DNA from: an uncultured Maribacter sp.
GTDB lineage: Bacteria > Bacteroidota > Bacteroidia > Flavobacteriales > Flavobacteriaceae
NCBI RefSeq assembly: GCF_947500985.1
Contig: NZ_CANMTX010000003.1
Span: 62,001-126,000, forward strand
Direction: 5' to 3'
Length of the DNA stretch: 64,000 bases
The notes below the pieces were generated by a model that was given only the letters and a program-made list of their open reading frames with translations, had not been told where the DNA came from and made no database searches. The translations under genes and the position numbers were made by a program. Shown piece after piece: positions 36,201 to 44,652 of this stretch (the stretch's first letter is position 1; every line of letters begins with the position of its first letter).

Positions 36201-36603
36201 AGATCCTTTATTAATTTATAAGTTCGAAGCATTTGAACTTTTTAAGTCGATGATTGAACAAGTAAATAAAGATGTTGTCTCTTTCTTATTTAAAGGAGAA
36301 CTACCTTCTGAAAATCCTAATGCGATTCAAGAAGAAAGAAACGTTCAACCCAAAGAAAACTTACAGACGTCAAAAGAGGAAATTCCTAATAGTGATGAAT
36401 TAGCGGCACGTAGTAGAGCGGTTAGTCAAAATCAGGCAGAACGACCAGCGGTTACCGAAACCATTACTAGAGAACAACCAAAAATTGGAAGAAACGAACG
36501 CGTAACCATTAAAAATGTAATGAGCGGCGAGAGTAAAACAGTAAAGTTCAAACAAGCTGAGCCACTTTTACAAAACGGTTCATGGGTGTTAACTCAAGAT
36601 TAA
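33244..36603 (+). CDS. secA: Preprotein translocase ATPase SecA
   Basis: The motor of the Sec export pathway, 1119 residues, typical of Bacteroidota SecA, which carry insertions relative to the ~900-residue E. coli protein. Walker A is GEGKT (195-199), the DEAD-type motif appears as [20 protein letters not shown], and the second motor domain has [13 protein letters not shown] and [14 protein letters not shown]. Extra sequence lies between about 60-105 and in NBD1. The C-terminus is a charged linker then [23 protein letters not shown]; the usual Cys-rich zinc finger (CxCxSGxxYxxCHG) is absent. Alone in its transcription unit. Confidence 0.97.
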   Translation: MSFINSILKAFVGDKSQKDVKELQPLVDQIKSFESKLESLSHDELRQKTIEFKKAIQESIKEKTDQISTLEEEVKNSTDIDKNEDLYTEIDRLKEESYTISEETLNKILPEAFAVVKETAKRFANNETLEVTASEYDRTLSGSKEYVTLEGANAIWKNSWDAAGKEVTWDMVHYDVQLIGGIAMHQGKIAEMHTGEGKTLVATLPLYLNALSGNGAHLVTVNDYLAKRDSAWMAPIFQFHGLSVDCIDYHRPNSDGRRAAYNADITYGTNNEFGFDYLRDNMAHTPKDLVQRPHNYAMVDEVDSVLVDDARTPLIISGPVPEGDRHEFNELKPKVDEIVRKQRQHLTGVLAEAKKLIAEGDTKEGGFLLLRVYRGLPKNKALIKFLSEEGVKQLLQKTENYYMQDNNREMPVVDEDLLFVIDEKNNQIELTDKGVNYISGENDKDFFVMPDIGGEIAKIENQNLEIEKEAELKEELFKDFTIKSERIHTMSQLLKAYTLFEKDTEYVVMENKVMIVDEQTGRIMDGRRYSDGLHQAIEAKENVKIEALTQTFATVTLQNYFRMYSKLAGMTGTAVTEAGEFWEIYKLDVMEIPTNRPIAREDKNDLIYKTKREKYNAIIEEVTKISQSGRPVLIGTTSVEISELLSKLLSVRKVPHNVLNAKLHKKEADVVAEAGNAGIVTIATNMAGRGTDIKLSDAVKKAGGLAIIGTERHDSRRVDRQLRGRSGRQGDPGSSQFYVSLEDNLMRLFGSDRVAKMMDKMGLEDGEVIQHSMMTKSIERAQKKVEENNFGVRKRLLEYDDVMNAQREVVYKRRRHALQGERLKLDIANMVYDTCEVIVESNKAASDFKNLEFELIKYFSITSPVDEAEFGKMTAQEITGKIYKAAYEYYNDKMERNAAAAFPVIKKVHEDNANNFERIIVPFTDGIKSLNVVTNLQEAYDSNGKQLVTDFEKNISLAIIDDSWKTHLRKMDELKQSVQLAVHEQKDPLLIYKFEAFELFKSMIEQVNKDVVSFLFKGELPSENPNAIQEERNVQPKENLQTSKEEIPNSDELAARSRAVSQNQAERPAVTETITREQPKIGRNERVTIKNVMSGESKTVKFKQAEPLLQNGSWVLTQD

Positions 36604-36916
36604 ATTAGATAATATTATTAGTATTAAAAAGGCATCCAATAGGATGCCTTTTTAATTTACTCTTTCTAACAAGCTATAAATAAACATGATAGAAAAGAAT
36701 GTAAATATTTATTCTATTTTATGATAATGCAGAGAAAACTACAATTAACAATTGATTTAATATTTTTAACCATTATTTAGGTAAAAAAAATATGTAATTC
36801 AGAAAAATATTACTGGTTTTTATCATACTAAAGCAGAAAATACTAGTATAATGATAAAAACATAATTAGATTTACATTACGTAATTCGTATATTTTATAG
36901 TACCTAAATAATATCT
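36604..36916. other. Intergenic region upstream of the histidine kinase
   Basis: About 310 bp, very AT-rich. It holds the secA terminator at 36624-36655 and an imperfect inverted repeat, GTTTTTATCAT (36816-36826) with ATGATAAAAAC (36851-36861), extended by ACTA/TAGT. I see no coding frame and no exact promoter match. Confidence 0.45.
36624..36655. terminator. Rho-independent terminator after secA
   Basis: A perfect 14-bp stem (36624-36637 with 36642-36655) with a four-base loop and terminal T-run; core GGCATCC/GGATGCC. It begins 20 bp after the stop codon. Confidence 0.9.
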
Positions 36917-38137
36917 ATGCCCGGATTTACCATTGACAAAGAACGTCTTCAGGATAAAACCAAACTTTTTTTAAGGGTAAATTATGCCACAAGCATCATC
37001 TCCATACTTTTTGGAGCTTTATGTTATTTCATATTGAACATAACCCAAGTAATACCTTTTTTACTCGTTGGCTTTGCAATATTGAATATTATAAATATTT
37101 TATATTTTAAAGTTCATAAAAACATAATACCAACTTTTAATTTTTCATCTATAATAGGTTTAATTACCGCTGTAATTGTTACCGTTTATAGTGGCGGTAT
37201 TAATAGTCCATTTATATTCATGATTCCGTTAATCGCCTTTGGTGGATTCATAAATAGCACTAGGTACGGTAGGGTATATTTTAATATAATAACTGTACTG
37301 ATCCTTCTAGTTTTCACACAGTCCATACCTGAATTACGTATTACAGAAAATTTAGTTCCAGAAGAATCAAGTTCAGTATTTAGTCTTGTATCAATACTGT
37401 TTGCTGTATTCATATTAGGAAACACCTTAGGTAAAACACTTCTAAAAACCTATAATGCCATGTACAGTTCCAAAAAAGAATTGTCAAATCAAGTGCATGA
37501 AAAAGAAAATCTATTAAAAGAAGTACATCATAGGGTAAAAAACAATTTACAAACCGTTTCTAGCTTATTGAGCCTACAATCTAGAAATATAGAGACAGGA
37601 CCAATGAAAGGGCTTTTAAAGAGTACTCAAAACAGAGTAATCGCCATGGCTATGGTACATGAAATGCTATATATGCGAAATGATATAAGCCACATTGAAT
37701 ACAAATCTTACGTACAAGATTTAGGCGAATATTTAATTCGTTCCATAAAAGGGAATGATAATAACGTAGATTTAATAATTGATATTCCTGATATAAAATT
37801 AGGCATAGATACCGCAATCCCATTAGGTCTCTTAATTAATGAAACTTTGACCAATGCCTTAAAATATGGTATTGAAAGTGATAAAGAAGGAGCAATAAGT
37901 ATTAAGTTACAAAAAAATCTGGAGCAAGAAAATTGCTATATTTTAGAGATTGGTGATAATGGAATCGGCTTTCCAGAAACCATTAATTACAAAAACACTA
38001 AATCTTTAGGTTTAAAATTAATACATAATCTTACCAGACAATTAAGAGGAACAATACAACGTGATGATGCTAAAAAAGGAACTAACTACATTATACAGTT
38101 TCAAGAAATAAAGCAACAATTATCTCCAACAGTTTAA
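36917..38137 (+). CDS. Membrane sensor histidine kinase (HisKA_2 type)
   Basis: A 406-residue kinase. The N-terminal ~175 residues contain about five or six membrane helices with little periplasmic loop, so the signal is probably sensed within or near the membrane. The dimerisation/phosphoacceptor helix is of the HisKA_2 type (EVHHRVKNNLQTVSSLL, His at 204/205), followed by an HATPase domain with NETLTNALKYG (N-box) and GDNGIGFP (G1). This subclass usually signals through stand-alone receivers. No regulator gene is adjacent; the nearest is the receiver-only protein at 63235. An inverted repeat lies upstream at 36816-36861. Confidence 0.92.
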   Translation: MPGFTIDKERLQDKTKLFLRVNYATSIISILFGALCYFILNITQVIPFLLVGFAILNIINILYFKVHKNIIPTFNFSSIIGLITAVIVTVYSGGINSPFIFMIPLIAFGGFINSTRYGRVYFNIITVLILLVFTQSIPELRITENLVPEESSSVFSLVSILFAVFILGNTLGKTLLKTYNAMYSSKKELSNQVHEKENLLKEVHHRVKNNLQTVSSLLSLQSRNIETGPMKGLLKSTQNRVIAMAMVHEMLYMRNDISHIEYKSYVQDLGEYLIRSIKGNDNNVDLIIDIPDIKLGIDTAIPLGLLINETLTNALKYGIESDKEGAISIKLQKNLEQENCYILEIGDNGIGFPETINYKNTKSLGLKLIHNLTRQLRGTIQRDDAKKGTNYIIQFQEIKQQLSPTV

Positions 38138-38250
38138 ATTAATTAATCAATTTTTATCACTATCATAATAATAAAAGCGAAGCATAGTAATGCTAGCTAA
38201 TCTTTATAGTAATACCTATATTTAAGCGACTAACATTCAAACCACGCTTA

Positions 38251-40770
38251 ATGATCAAAAAATTACTACTATTGGTATTCCTTTATGGCAGTACCATTTC
38301 AGCACAAGATTATTTCTATCAAAAATTTCAACCTTTCAATTCCGAAATACCAACTCCCGAGGCATTCTTAGGTTACGGTATAGGTGAACACCATACAAGA
38401 CATGACCTTATTGTTGCATACCTTGAAAAAATAGCAGAAGTTTCAGACAGAGCATCTATAGAAGAGTACGGCAGAACGCATGAGGGACGAAAACTAGTTA
38501 TGTTAACCCTAACTACACCAGAAAATCTAAGCAACTTGGATCAACTACAAGAAGATCATTTAGCTTTTACAAATCCTACAAAGTCAGTTTCCAATTATAA
38601 TGAAGTTCCCATCTTCATTAATCTAGCATACAATGTACATGGTAATGAACCTTCTAGTTCAGAAGCCGCATTGCTTACAGCATATACATTTGCGGCTTCA
38701 GAAAATCCTGAAATATTAAATTATTTAAAAAACGCTGTCATTTTTATAGACCCAACAATTAACCCTGATGGTCGAGATAGACATACCCAATGGGCTAACA
38801 CATACCAAGGAAGTCCTGAAGTAGCAGACCCACAAGATGTTGAGCACAATGAATACTGGCCAATGGGAAGAACAAACCACTATTGGTTTGACTTAAACCG
38901 AGATTGGTTATTAGCAATAAATCCAGAAAGTAGAGGAAAATTAAACTGGTACCATAACTGGTATCCAAACGTAGTTACAGATTTTCATGAAATGGGTACG
39001 CAAAGCACCTATTTCTTTGAACCTATGAAAACAAATGCCTCGTATGACCCTATAATACCAAAAGAGAATTATGAAGATTTGAATACGCTATTTGGAAACG
39101 AATTTTCTAAAAGTTTAGATAGTATTGGATCACTTTATTTTACAAAAGAAGTATTTGACGGTACCTATCCAGGGTATGGATCTTCATATCCAGACCTTCA
39201 AGGTGGTCTTGGATTGTTATTTGAACAAGCCAGTTCTAGAGGACATAAACAAACTACAGCATTTGGAGAAATTACATTTGCTTTTACCATAAGAAACCAA
39301 TATGTCTCTGGTATTACAACTGTAAAAACAGCAGTGAACAATAAAAAATATATGCGCAAGTATCAGCAGAGATTCTTTAAGAGTGCCTTAACCAATGCTG
39401 CTAAAAGTAAAGTTAAGGGCTATACTTTTGGAGATGTTCATGACAAAAACAGAACAAAGGCATTCATAGATAAGTTATTGCTACATAAGATAGACGTTTA
39501 TCGTTCTGGAGATTCATTTACAGTACCTACACAACAGCCGCAATACAGAATGGTACAGACTATGTTTGAAACGTATGAGAAATATAGAGATAGTGTTTAT
39601 TATGATGCTTCGGCATGGTCGGTAGCCAACTTTTATAATATGAAGTACAAGTCGACAAACGCACCTAACCTTGGCGATAAAATTACTGAAACAGAAAATT
39701 TAATCTCTATAAGTCCCGTGCAAAAATCTGACTATGCCTATGTAATGGATTGGGATGATTACAATGCACCTGCCGCACTTGTCTATTTACAGAAAAAAGG
39801 TATCGTTGCATCTTCTGCGGCAAAGCTGTTTAGTATAAAAACTAAAAAGGATACCAAAAAATTCAATTATGGCGCTGTATTAGTTCCTGTAAGCCTCCAA
39901 AAAGAAGATGCAGCTGCAGTTTATAAAAGCATTAAAGAAGCGCAAGAAAAATTTGATGTGCCTATTTATGCTGTAGATTCTGGACTTAGTTTAGAAGGAG
40001 TCGATTTAGGAAGCGGCAATATTTCGCCAATCAAAAAAACAAAGACCGTAATGCTGATTGGAGATGGTGTAAGTTCTTATGAAGCAGGGGAAGTTTGGCA
40101 TTTGCTAGATACTCGTGTTCACATGCCTATTACTAAAATACCAATGCGCAATTTCAACAAGGTAAGTTTAGACAAGTACAATACCATGGTTATGGTTTCT
40201 GGAAAATATAACCTTACTGAGAAACAAATGTCTAAAATTAAAGATTGGACCAGTAAGGGCAATACCCTTATAACTATAGGTACGGCTAGTAAATGGGCTA
40301 TTGAGAAAAAGTTAGTAAAAGAAAAACTTACCAAAACGGAAAAAGATTCAACCGAAATCGCTGTTAGAAAACCATATGTAGATGCTCGTGAAAATATTGG
40401 TAAGGAAAGTCTTGGCGGGGTCATTTTAAACGTTGATTTAGATATTACCCACCCGCTAGCTTATGGGTATAGAGATAGCAGCATTCCTGTTTATAAAAAT
40501 AATTCAGTTTGGCTAACACCTAGTAAAAACTCATATGCCACCGTTGCTAAATATGCTAAAAATGCACATATAGACGGATTTATTACCGAGAAGAATATGC
40601 AAGAAAATATATTAAATTCAGCATCTCTTATCGTCAGTAAATTAGGCAGTGGAAGAGTAGTTCTTTTTGCTGACAACCCAAATTTTAGAGGGTCATGGTA
40701 TGGAACGAATAGGTTATTTTTAAATGCACTGTTTCTAGGAGATAAAATAAAAGTACCTTCTGAAAATTAA
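38251..40770 (+). CDS. Secreted M14-family zinc carboxypeptidase
   Basis: An 839-residue exported metallopeptidase with a signal peptide cut near TISA-QD. The peptidase domain (about 40-360) has the zinc ligands H130 and E133 in NVHGNEPSSSE, and further conserved segments DPTINPDGRDR and DFHEMGTQ. The C-terminal 480 residues form extra domains seen in large Bacteroidota M14 proteins, including a glutamine-amidotransferase-like Rossmann portion (VMLIGDGVSSYEAGEVWHLLD). It likely digests peptides in the periplasm or outside the cell. The amidohydrolase gene starts 34 bp downstream, suggesting a peptide or amino-acid-derivative salvage pair. Confidence 0.9.
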   Translation: MIKKLLLLVFLYGSTISAQDYFYQKFQPFNSEIPTPEAFLGYGIGEHHTRHDLIVAYLEKIAEVSDRASIEEYGRTHEGRKLVMLTLTTPENLSNLDQLQEDHLAFTNPTKSVSNYNEVPIFINLAYNVHGNEPSSSEAALLTAYTFAASENPEILNYLKNAVIFIDPTINPDGRDRHTQWANTYQGSPEVADPQDVEHNEYWPMGRTNHYWFDLNRDWLLAINPESRGKLNWYHNWYPNVVTDFHEMGTQSTYFFEPMKTNASYDPIIPKENYEDLNTLFGNEFSKSLDSIGSLYFTKEVFDGTYPGYGSSYPDLQGGLGLLFEQASSRGHKQTTAFGEITFAFTIRNQYVSGITTVKTAVNNKKYMRKYQQRFFKSALTNAAKSKVKGYTFGDVHDKNRTKAFIDKLLLHKIDVYRSGDSFTVPTQQPQYRMVQTMFETYEKYRDSVYYDASAWSVANFYNMKYKSTNAPNLGDKITETENLISISPVQKSDYAYVMDWDDYNAPAALVYLQKKGIVASSAAKLFSIKTKKDTKKFNYGAVLVPVSLQKEDAAAVYKSIKEAQEKFDVPIYAVDSGLSLEGVDLGSGNISPIKKTKTVMLIGDGVSSYEAGEVWHLLDTRVHMPITKIPMRNFNKVSLDKYNTMVMVSGKYNLTEKQMSKIKDWTSKGNTLITIGTASKWAIEKKLVKEKLTKTEKDSTEIAVRKPYVDARENIGKESLGGVILNVDLDITHPLAYGYRDSSIPVYKNNSVWLTPSKNSYATVAKYAKNAHIDGFITEKNMQENILNSASLIVSKLGSGRVVLFADNPNFRGSWYGTNRLFLNALFLGDKIKVPSEN

Positions 40771-40804
40771 CATCAATTCACTAATAATTAATTCATACGG
40801 CAAA

Positions 40805-42397
40805 ATGATAAAAATAAAAGCACTAGTAATATTAGGGATTGTCTTTTTAATGACGACCCCTTTATTATCGCAATCGTTAGAAGGCGATGGTCCACATTCT
40901 CAATTAATAATTAGAGGCGTTATGCTCATTAACGGTAATGGAGCACCACCACAAGGTCCTGTAGATATTGTAGTAGAAAACAATATCATTAAAGAAGTAA
41001 AAGTTGTTGGATACCCAGGCGTAGCTATAGACGATAGCAAAAGACCACAATTAAAAGCAGGTGGTAAAGAATTAGATTGTACAGGCATGTATTTAATGCC
41101 AGGCTTTATAGATATGCACACACATATTGGTGGCGATGCACAGGGTGCAGACCCAGATTATGTGTTTAAACTGTGGATGGCACATGGGGTAACCACTGTA
41201 CGTGAAGTTGCCGGTAGGGGTATTGACTTTACGCTGGATCTAAAGCACAAAAGTGAGAAAAACGAAATCATTGCGCCACGTATTATCTCCTACACTGCAT
41301 TTGGGCAAACAAGTAAATCATTCAATCCATTGAACGATATTCCTATTTCTACTCCCGAGCAAGCAAGAGAATGGGTACGCGCCAATGCTAAAAAAGGAGC
41401 TGATGGTATTAAGTTCTTCGGAGCCGAACCAGCAATAATGGCGGCAGCACTTGATGAAAATAAAAAATTAGGATTAGGATCAGCATGCCACCATGCACAA
41501 ATGAGCGTAGCCCGTTGGAATGTGCTACATTCTGCCAGAGCCGGTCTAACTTCAATGGAACATTGGTATGGTTTGCCTGAAGCTTTGTTCGATGATAGAA
41601 CCGTACAAGATTTTCCTTTGGACTATAACTACCAAAACGAACAACACCGCTTTGAGAACGCTGGTAAATTATGGGCACAAGCTGCAGAACCTTATTCTGA
41701 GCATTGGAATAATGTAATGAATGAATTATTGGCATTGGATTTCACCATGGATCCAACTTTCAATATTTATGAAGCTAGTAGAGATTTACAGCGCGCTAGA
41801 AGAGCTGAATGGCATGAAGATTATACATTGCCTTCTTTATGGGAATTCTATCAACCTAGCAAGGTATCTCATGGTTCTTATTGGCATGATTGGGGTACAG
41901 AGCAAGAAGTTGCCTGGAGAAACAATTATAAACTGTGGATGACCTTTATCAATGAATATAAAAATAGAGGTGGTAGAGTAACAACAGGATCAGATTCGGG
42001 GTTTATATTCCAACTATACGGTTTTGCTTATATACGAGAATTGGAACTTATGCGTGAAGCAGGTTTTCATTCTTTAGAAATTATACAATCTGCCACATTA
42101 AATGGAGCTGAAGCATTAGGTATGGATGACAAATTAGGTTCGGTAACTATAGGCAAATTGGCAGACTTTGTCATTGTTGAGGAAAACCCGCTTCAAAATT
42201 TCAAAGTACTTTATGGTACGGGAGCTATAAAACTTACCGAGGATAACGAGGTGGTTCGTGTTGGTGGTGTAAAATATACTATTAAAGATGGAATCGTCTA
42301 TGACTCCAAAGCACTACTGGCCGATGTTAAGAGACAAGTAGATGAGGCTAAAGCTAAAAGTAATTATACTATTAAGCAGCCTGGTATAAAAAATTAA
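40805..42397 (+). CDS. Secreted amidohydrolase (imidazolonepropionase/prolidase-like)
   Basis: A 530-residue member of the amidohydrolase superfamily. A signal peptide ends near LLSQ-SL (about 23), so unlike cytosolic relatives it is exported. The metal-binding HxH is H105/H107 (GFIDMHTHIGG), a further metal residue is in GSACHHAQMS and the catalytic Asp in TTGSDSGF; the composite-domain end LGSVTIGKLADFVIVEENPL is standard. Relatives cleave amide bonds of dipeptides or cyclic ureides. Directly downstream of the secreted M14 peptidase. Its stop codon overlaps the end of a small convergent frame at 42394. Confidence 0.88.
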   Translation: MIKIKALVILGIVFLMTTPLLSQSLEGDGPHSQLIIRGVMLINGNGAPPQGPVDIVVENNIIKEVKVVGYPGVAIDDSKRPQLKAGGKELDCTGMYLMPGFIDMHTHIGGDAQGADPDYVFKLWMAHGVTTVREVAGRGIDFTLDLKHKSEKNEIIAPRIISYTAFGQTSKSFNPLNDIPISTPEQAREWVRANAKKGADGIKFFGAEPAIMAAALDENKKLGLGSACHHAQMSVARWNVLHSARAGLTSMEHWYGLPEALFDDRTVQDFPLDYNYQNEQHRFENAGKLWAQAAEPYSEHWNNVMNELLALDFTMDPTFNIYEASRDLQRARRAEWHEDYTLPSLWEFYQPSKVSHGSYWHDWGTEQEVAWRNNYKLWMTFINEYKNRGGRVTTGSDSGFIFQLYGFAYIRELELMREAGFHSLEIIQSATLNGAEALGMDDKLGSVTIGKLADFVIVEENPLQNFKVLYGTGAIKLTEDNEVVRVGGVKYTIKDGIVYDSKALLADVKRQVDEAKAKSNYTIKQPGIKN

Positions 42398-42513
42398 AAC
42401 TTACGTTTGTTTACCGGCACTTTAATTGGACGCACTTTTTTTTCATTTTTTGTAGTAAAAGCTATAGTTGCAATAACAATAAGTGCTGGTATTATAATTG
42501 AAAGTAACATCAT
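42394..42513 (-). CDS. Tiny single-span membrane protein (39 residues)
   Basis: A short minus-strand frame starting at ATG 42513 (an ATG pair at 42510/42513) and ending at TAA 42394, overlapping the convergent amidohydrolase stop by 4 bp. The product begins MMLLSIIIPALIVIATIAF, a single hydrophobic helix, then a basic tail with KVRPIKVPVNKRKF. It follows the small secreted protein gene at 42565 by 51 bp on the same strand and could share its transcript. I do not recognise it; the helix-plus-basic-tail pattern is the main support. Confidence 0.45.
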   Translation of the reverse strand: MMLLSIIIPALIVIATIAFTTKNEKKVRPIKVPVNKRKF

Positions 42514-42564
42514 AATTAAAAATTTATAAAGTGCTTAATTGCACCTTACTGTATAAAGCAAAGA

Positions 42565-42822
42565 TTATGCCAACTTACTGTATGACTTCTTGGTAATAAA
42601 TGCTAATTCTTTGTTAACCCTAGCATTTTTGTATCTATACAAACGTGCTATTGACGTTTCAGCAGTAATTGTAATCGATTTCTTGTTGCTAATATCGTCC
42701 CGGCTATCAACCAAAACAATACCCATTTCAGTAGCGTTAACTTTATCATCTGTTTGGGGAGTTTGTGCTAATGCTAATGCGCCAGCGAAAATTATTATTA
42801 CTAAGGTTACAAGTGCTTTCAT
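42565..42822 (-). CDS. Small secreted protein with basic C-terminal motif, member 3
   Basis: An 85-residue exported protein, third member of the family seen at 30327. Signal peptide of about 19 residues (cleaved near LALA-QT), an acidic variable middle (PQTDDKVNATEMG... through SRDDISNKK), then the basic motif ARLYRYKNARVNKELAF and the ending SKLA. It shares almost no identity with members 1 and 2 in the middle, only in the signal region and C-terminus. The upstream region contains strong dyads (see 42907-42985). Flanked by a small membrane protein frame downstream and the helicase gene upstream. Function unknown. Confidence 0.78.
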   Translation of the reverse strand: MKALVTLVIIIFAGALALAQTPQTDDKVNATEMGIVLVDSRDDISNKKSITITAETSIARLYRYKNARVNKELAFITKKSYSKLA

Positions 42823-42906
42823 ATCGTAATGTTGAACAATGTAAAAGTACTTTGAGGTATACGATTAAGCATCTTGACCTCGCTAAACTGCTGTAATTTT
42901 CGGCTA

Positions 42907-42985
42907 GTGTAAAAATCTGAGATGAATCGACAAAAAGTGTCGACGAACGGTTTTTGACCTAAAAACACCACACCGACTCGGTGTG
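42907..42985 (-). promoter_or_regulatory. Dyad-rich upstream region of member 3
   Basis: Contains an inverted repeat TCGAC (42927-42931)/GTCGA (42939-42943) and a perfect one, CACACCGA (42969-42976)/TCGGTGTG (42978-42985). Blocks GTGTAAAA (from 42907) and CCTAAAAACACC (to 42969) recur in the same order upstream of member 5 near 49751-49793. On the minus strand ACCGTTCGT (42943-42951) resembles the ACCATTCGT in the dyads before members 1 and 2. Confidence 0.45.
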
Positions 42986-43096
42986 CATTTAATCGATAAT
43001 TTAAATATGTGAAGTTTAAAATACCTCTAAAATTGGGGTCCAAAAGACTAACCTATATGTAGGAAATAGAATGAATTAAAATGAAGCAAATGAAAC

Positions 43097-44452
43097 TTAC
43101 TTTTTGTGTCTTCCACGTTTACCGTAGTTCTTATCACCACGAGTTTTCGATTTCGTATATTTCTTTTTAATGATACGCTTATAAGAGCCACCTTGGTTTT
43201 CCTTTTTATTCTTGTCAGACTTTTCATGAAAACTAGCTCCACGTTCATCTTCATTAATATTCAAAGGATTTTCGTGCTCCCTATGTTTAGGTTGCTCGTC
43301 GAAAGTAAGTTGAGTTGAGATTTCAACATCATTAGGTAATGGTAGTAAATTGACTTTATGCGACATTAATTCTTCAATGGCATCTTTAGCCTCTTCTTCT
43401 TGCTCAGTAAATAATAGAATAGAAGTGCCTTCTTTCTCTGCCCTACCCGTTCTACCAATTCGGTGCATGTAGTTTTCAGGATATGTCGGAGTATCAAAAT
43501 TTATAACGTGAGATATCTCTTGTAAATCTAATCCACGAGCCATAACGTCGGTAGTTACCAAAATACGATTCTTACCCTCGTCGAATTGATTAATAGAACG
43601 TAGTCTATAGTTTTGTGTTTTGTTGGAGTGAATGATACAGATTTCTTCACTGTAAAACTCAGCCAATTCTTTAAACAGTAAATCGGCACTTCGCTTACTA
43701 GAAACAAATACCAATACCTTATGGTACATTTCTTGGTCCTGTAATAAGCTTACCAATAAATTTACTTTCGTATAAAAATTAGGCGTAGCGCACCCGTATT
43801 GGGTAATATTTTCTAGTGGAGTTCCACTTACGGCAATGGCAATTTTCTGAACACCAGTAAAGAAATCGGTTATGAACAATTCAATATCATCGGTCATCGT
43901 AGCCGAAAACATAATATTCTGTCTCTTTTGAGGTAATAGCTCAAAAATATTAACAAGCTGAAACCTAAAGCCTAAGTCCAGCATTACATCGACCTCATCA
44001 ATTACAAGTTTCTTCACTTGTTTTAATTGTACAGCCTTTGTAAGAATCAAGTCATACAATCTTGCAGGCGTTGCCACCAGAACATCGGTACCTAATGCCA
44101 AAGCCTCTTTTTGGCGCAACATACTTTTACCTCCAAATACACCCAGAACTCGAATGCCTGCATATTTTGCTAGTTTTTCTGCCTCTTCGACTACTTGTAC
44201 CACTAGCTCACGCGTAGGCACAAGAATAATTACCTTAGGATGTATATCTTTAGAAAAACTGAGCGTATTTAAAATAGGAAGCAGATAGGCAAATGTTTTA
44301 CCAGTACCCGTTTGGGCTATACCTACTATATCGTTACCACTCATTACAATAGGAAAAGCTTTCTCTTGAATTGGAGTTGTGTTTTCAAAACCTAAATCAG
44401 CCAAGGCTTTCTCTAAGTTTCTAGAAATCTTCAAATCGGTAAACAACGCCAT
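43097..44452 (-). CDS. DEAD-box family RNA helicase
   Basis: A 451-residue superfamily 2 RNA helicase. The Q-motif (GFENTTPIQEKAFP) precedes motif I AQTGTGKT (46-53); motif II reads DEVD (152-155) in place of DEAD; motif III SAT and motif VI HRIGRTGRAEKEG are normal. The C-terminal 50 residues are very basic (KRIIKKKYTKSKTRGDKNYGKRGRHKK-like) and should bind RNA. Start taken as the ATG at 44452; a GTG three codons earlier is also open. A TAGCTTTG element lies at 44478-44485. Likely roles are ribosome assembly or RNA decay at low temperature, inferred from the family. Confidence 0.93.
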   Translation of the reverse strand: MALFTDLKISRNLEKALADLGFENTTPIQEKAFPIVMSGNDIVGIAQTGTGKTFAYLLPILNTLSFSKDIHPKVIILVPTRELVVQVVEEAEKLAKYAGIRVLGVFGGKSMLRQKEALALGTDVLVATPARLYDLILTKAVQLKQVKKLVIDEVDVMLDLGFRFQLVNIFELLPQKRQNIMFSATMTDDIELFITDFFTGVQKIAIAVSGTPLENITQYGCATPNFYTKVNLLVSLLQDQEMYHKVLVFVSSKRSADLLFKELAEFYSEEICIIHSNKTQNYRLRSINQFDEGKNRILVTTDVMARGLDLQEISHVINFDTPTYPENYMHRIGRTGRAEKEGTSILLFTEQEEEAKDAIEELMSHKVNLLPLPNDVEISTQLTFDEQPKHREHENPLNINEDERGASFHEKSDKNKKENQGGSYKRIIKKKYTKSKTRGDKNYGKRGRHKK

Positions 44453-44652
44453 AACAATCACTTTTGTAATTAAAGCGCAAAGCTATGCCGATTAGTTGAC
44501 AAATCACGAAAAGTGAGGCATTTATCGGTAATTAAGTCAAAAAATGACTTTTAAATCTAAAAGAGTAAAGAACATTTCCTTTACAAATGTCCTTATTAAT
44601 ATAGTTTACTTTTTAAATTAAAATCAATACTAAGTTTTAAAACTTAAAAGAA

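Noticed and set aside
44534-44550. AAGTCA/TGACTT hairpin downstream of the YbbP-like gene as a terminator
   Set aside because: Six-bp AT-rich stem with no T-run on the minus-strand side; too weak to call.
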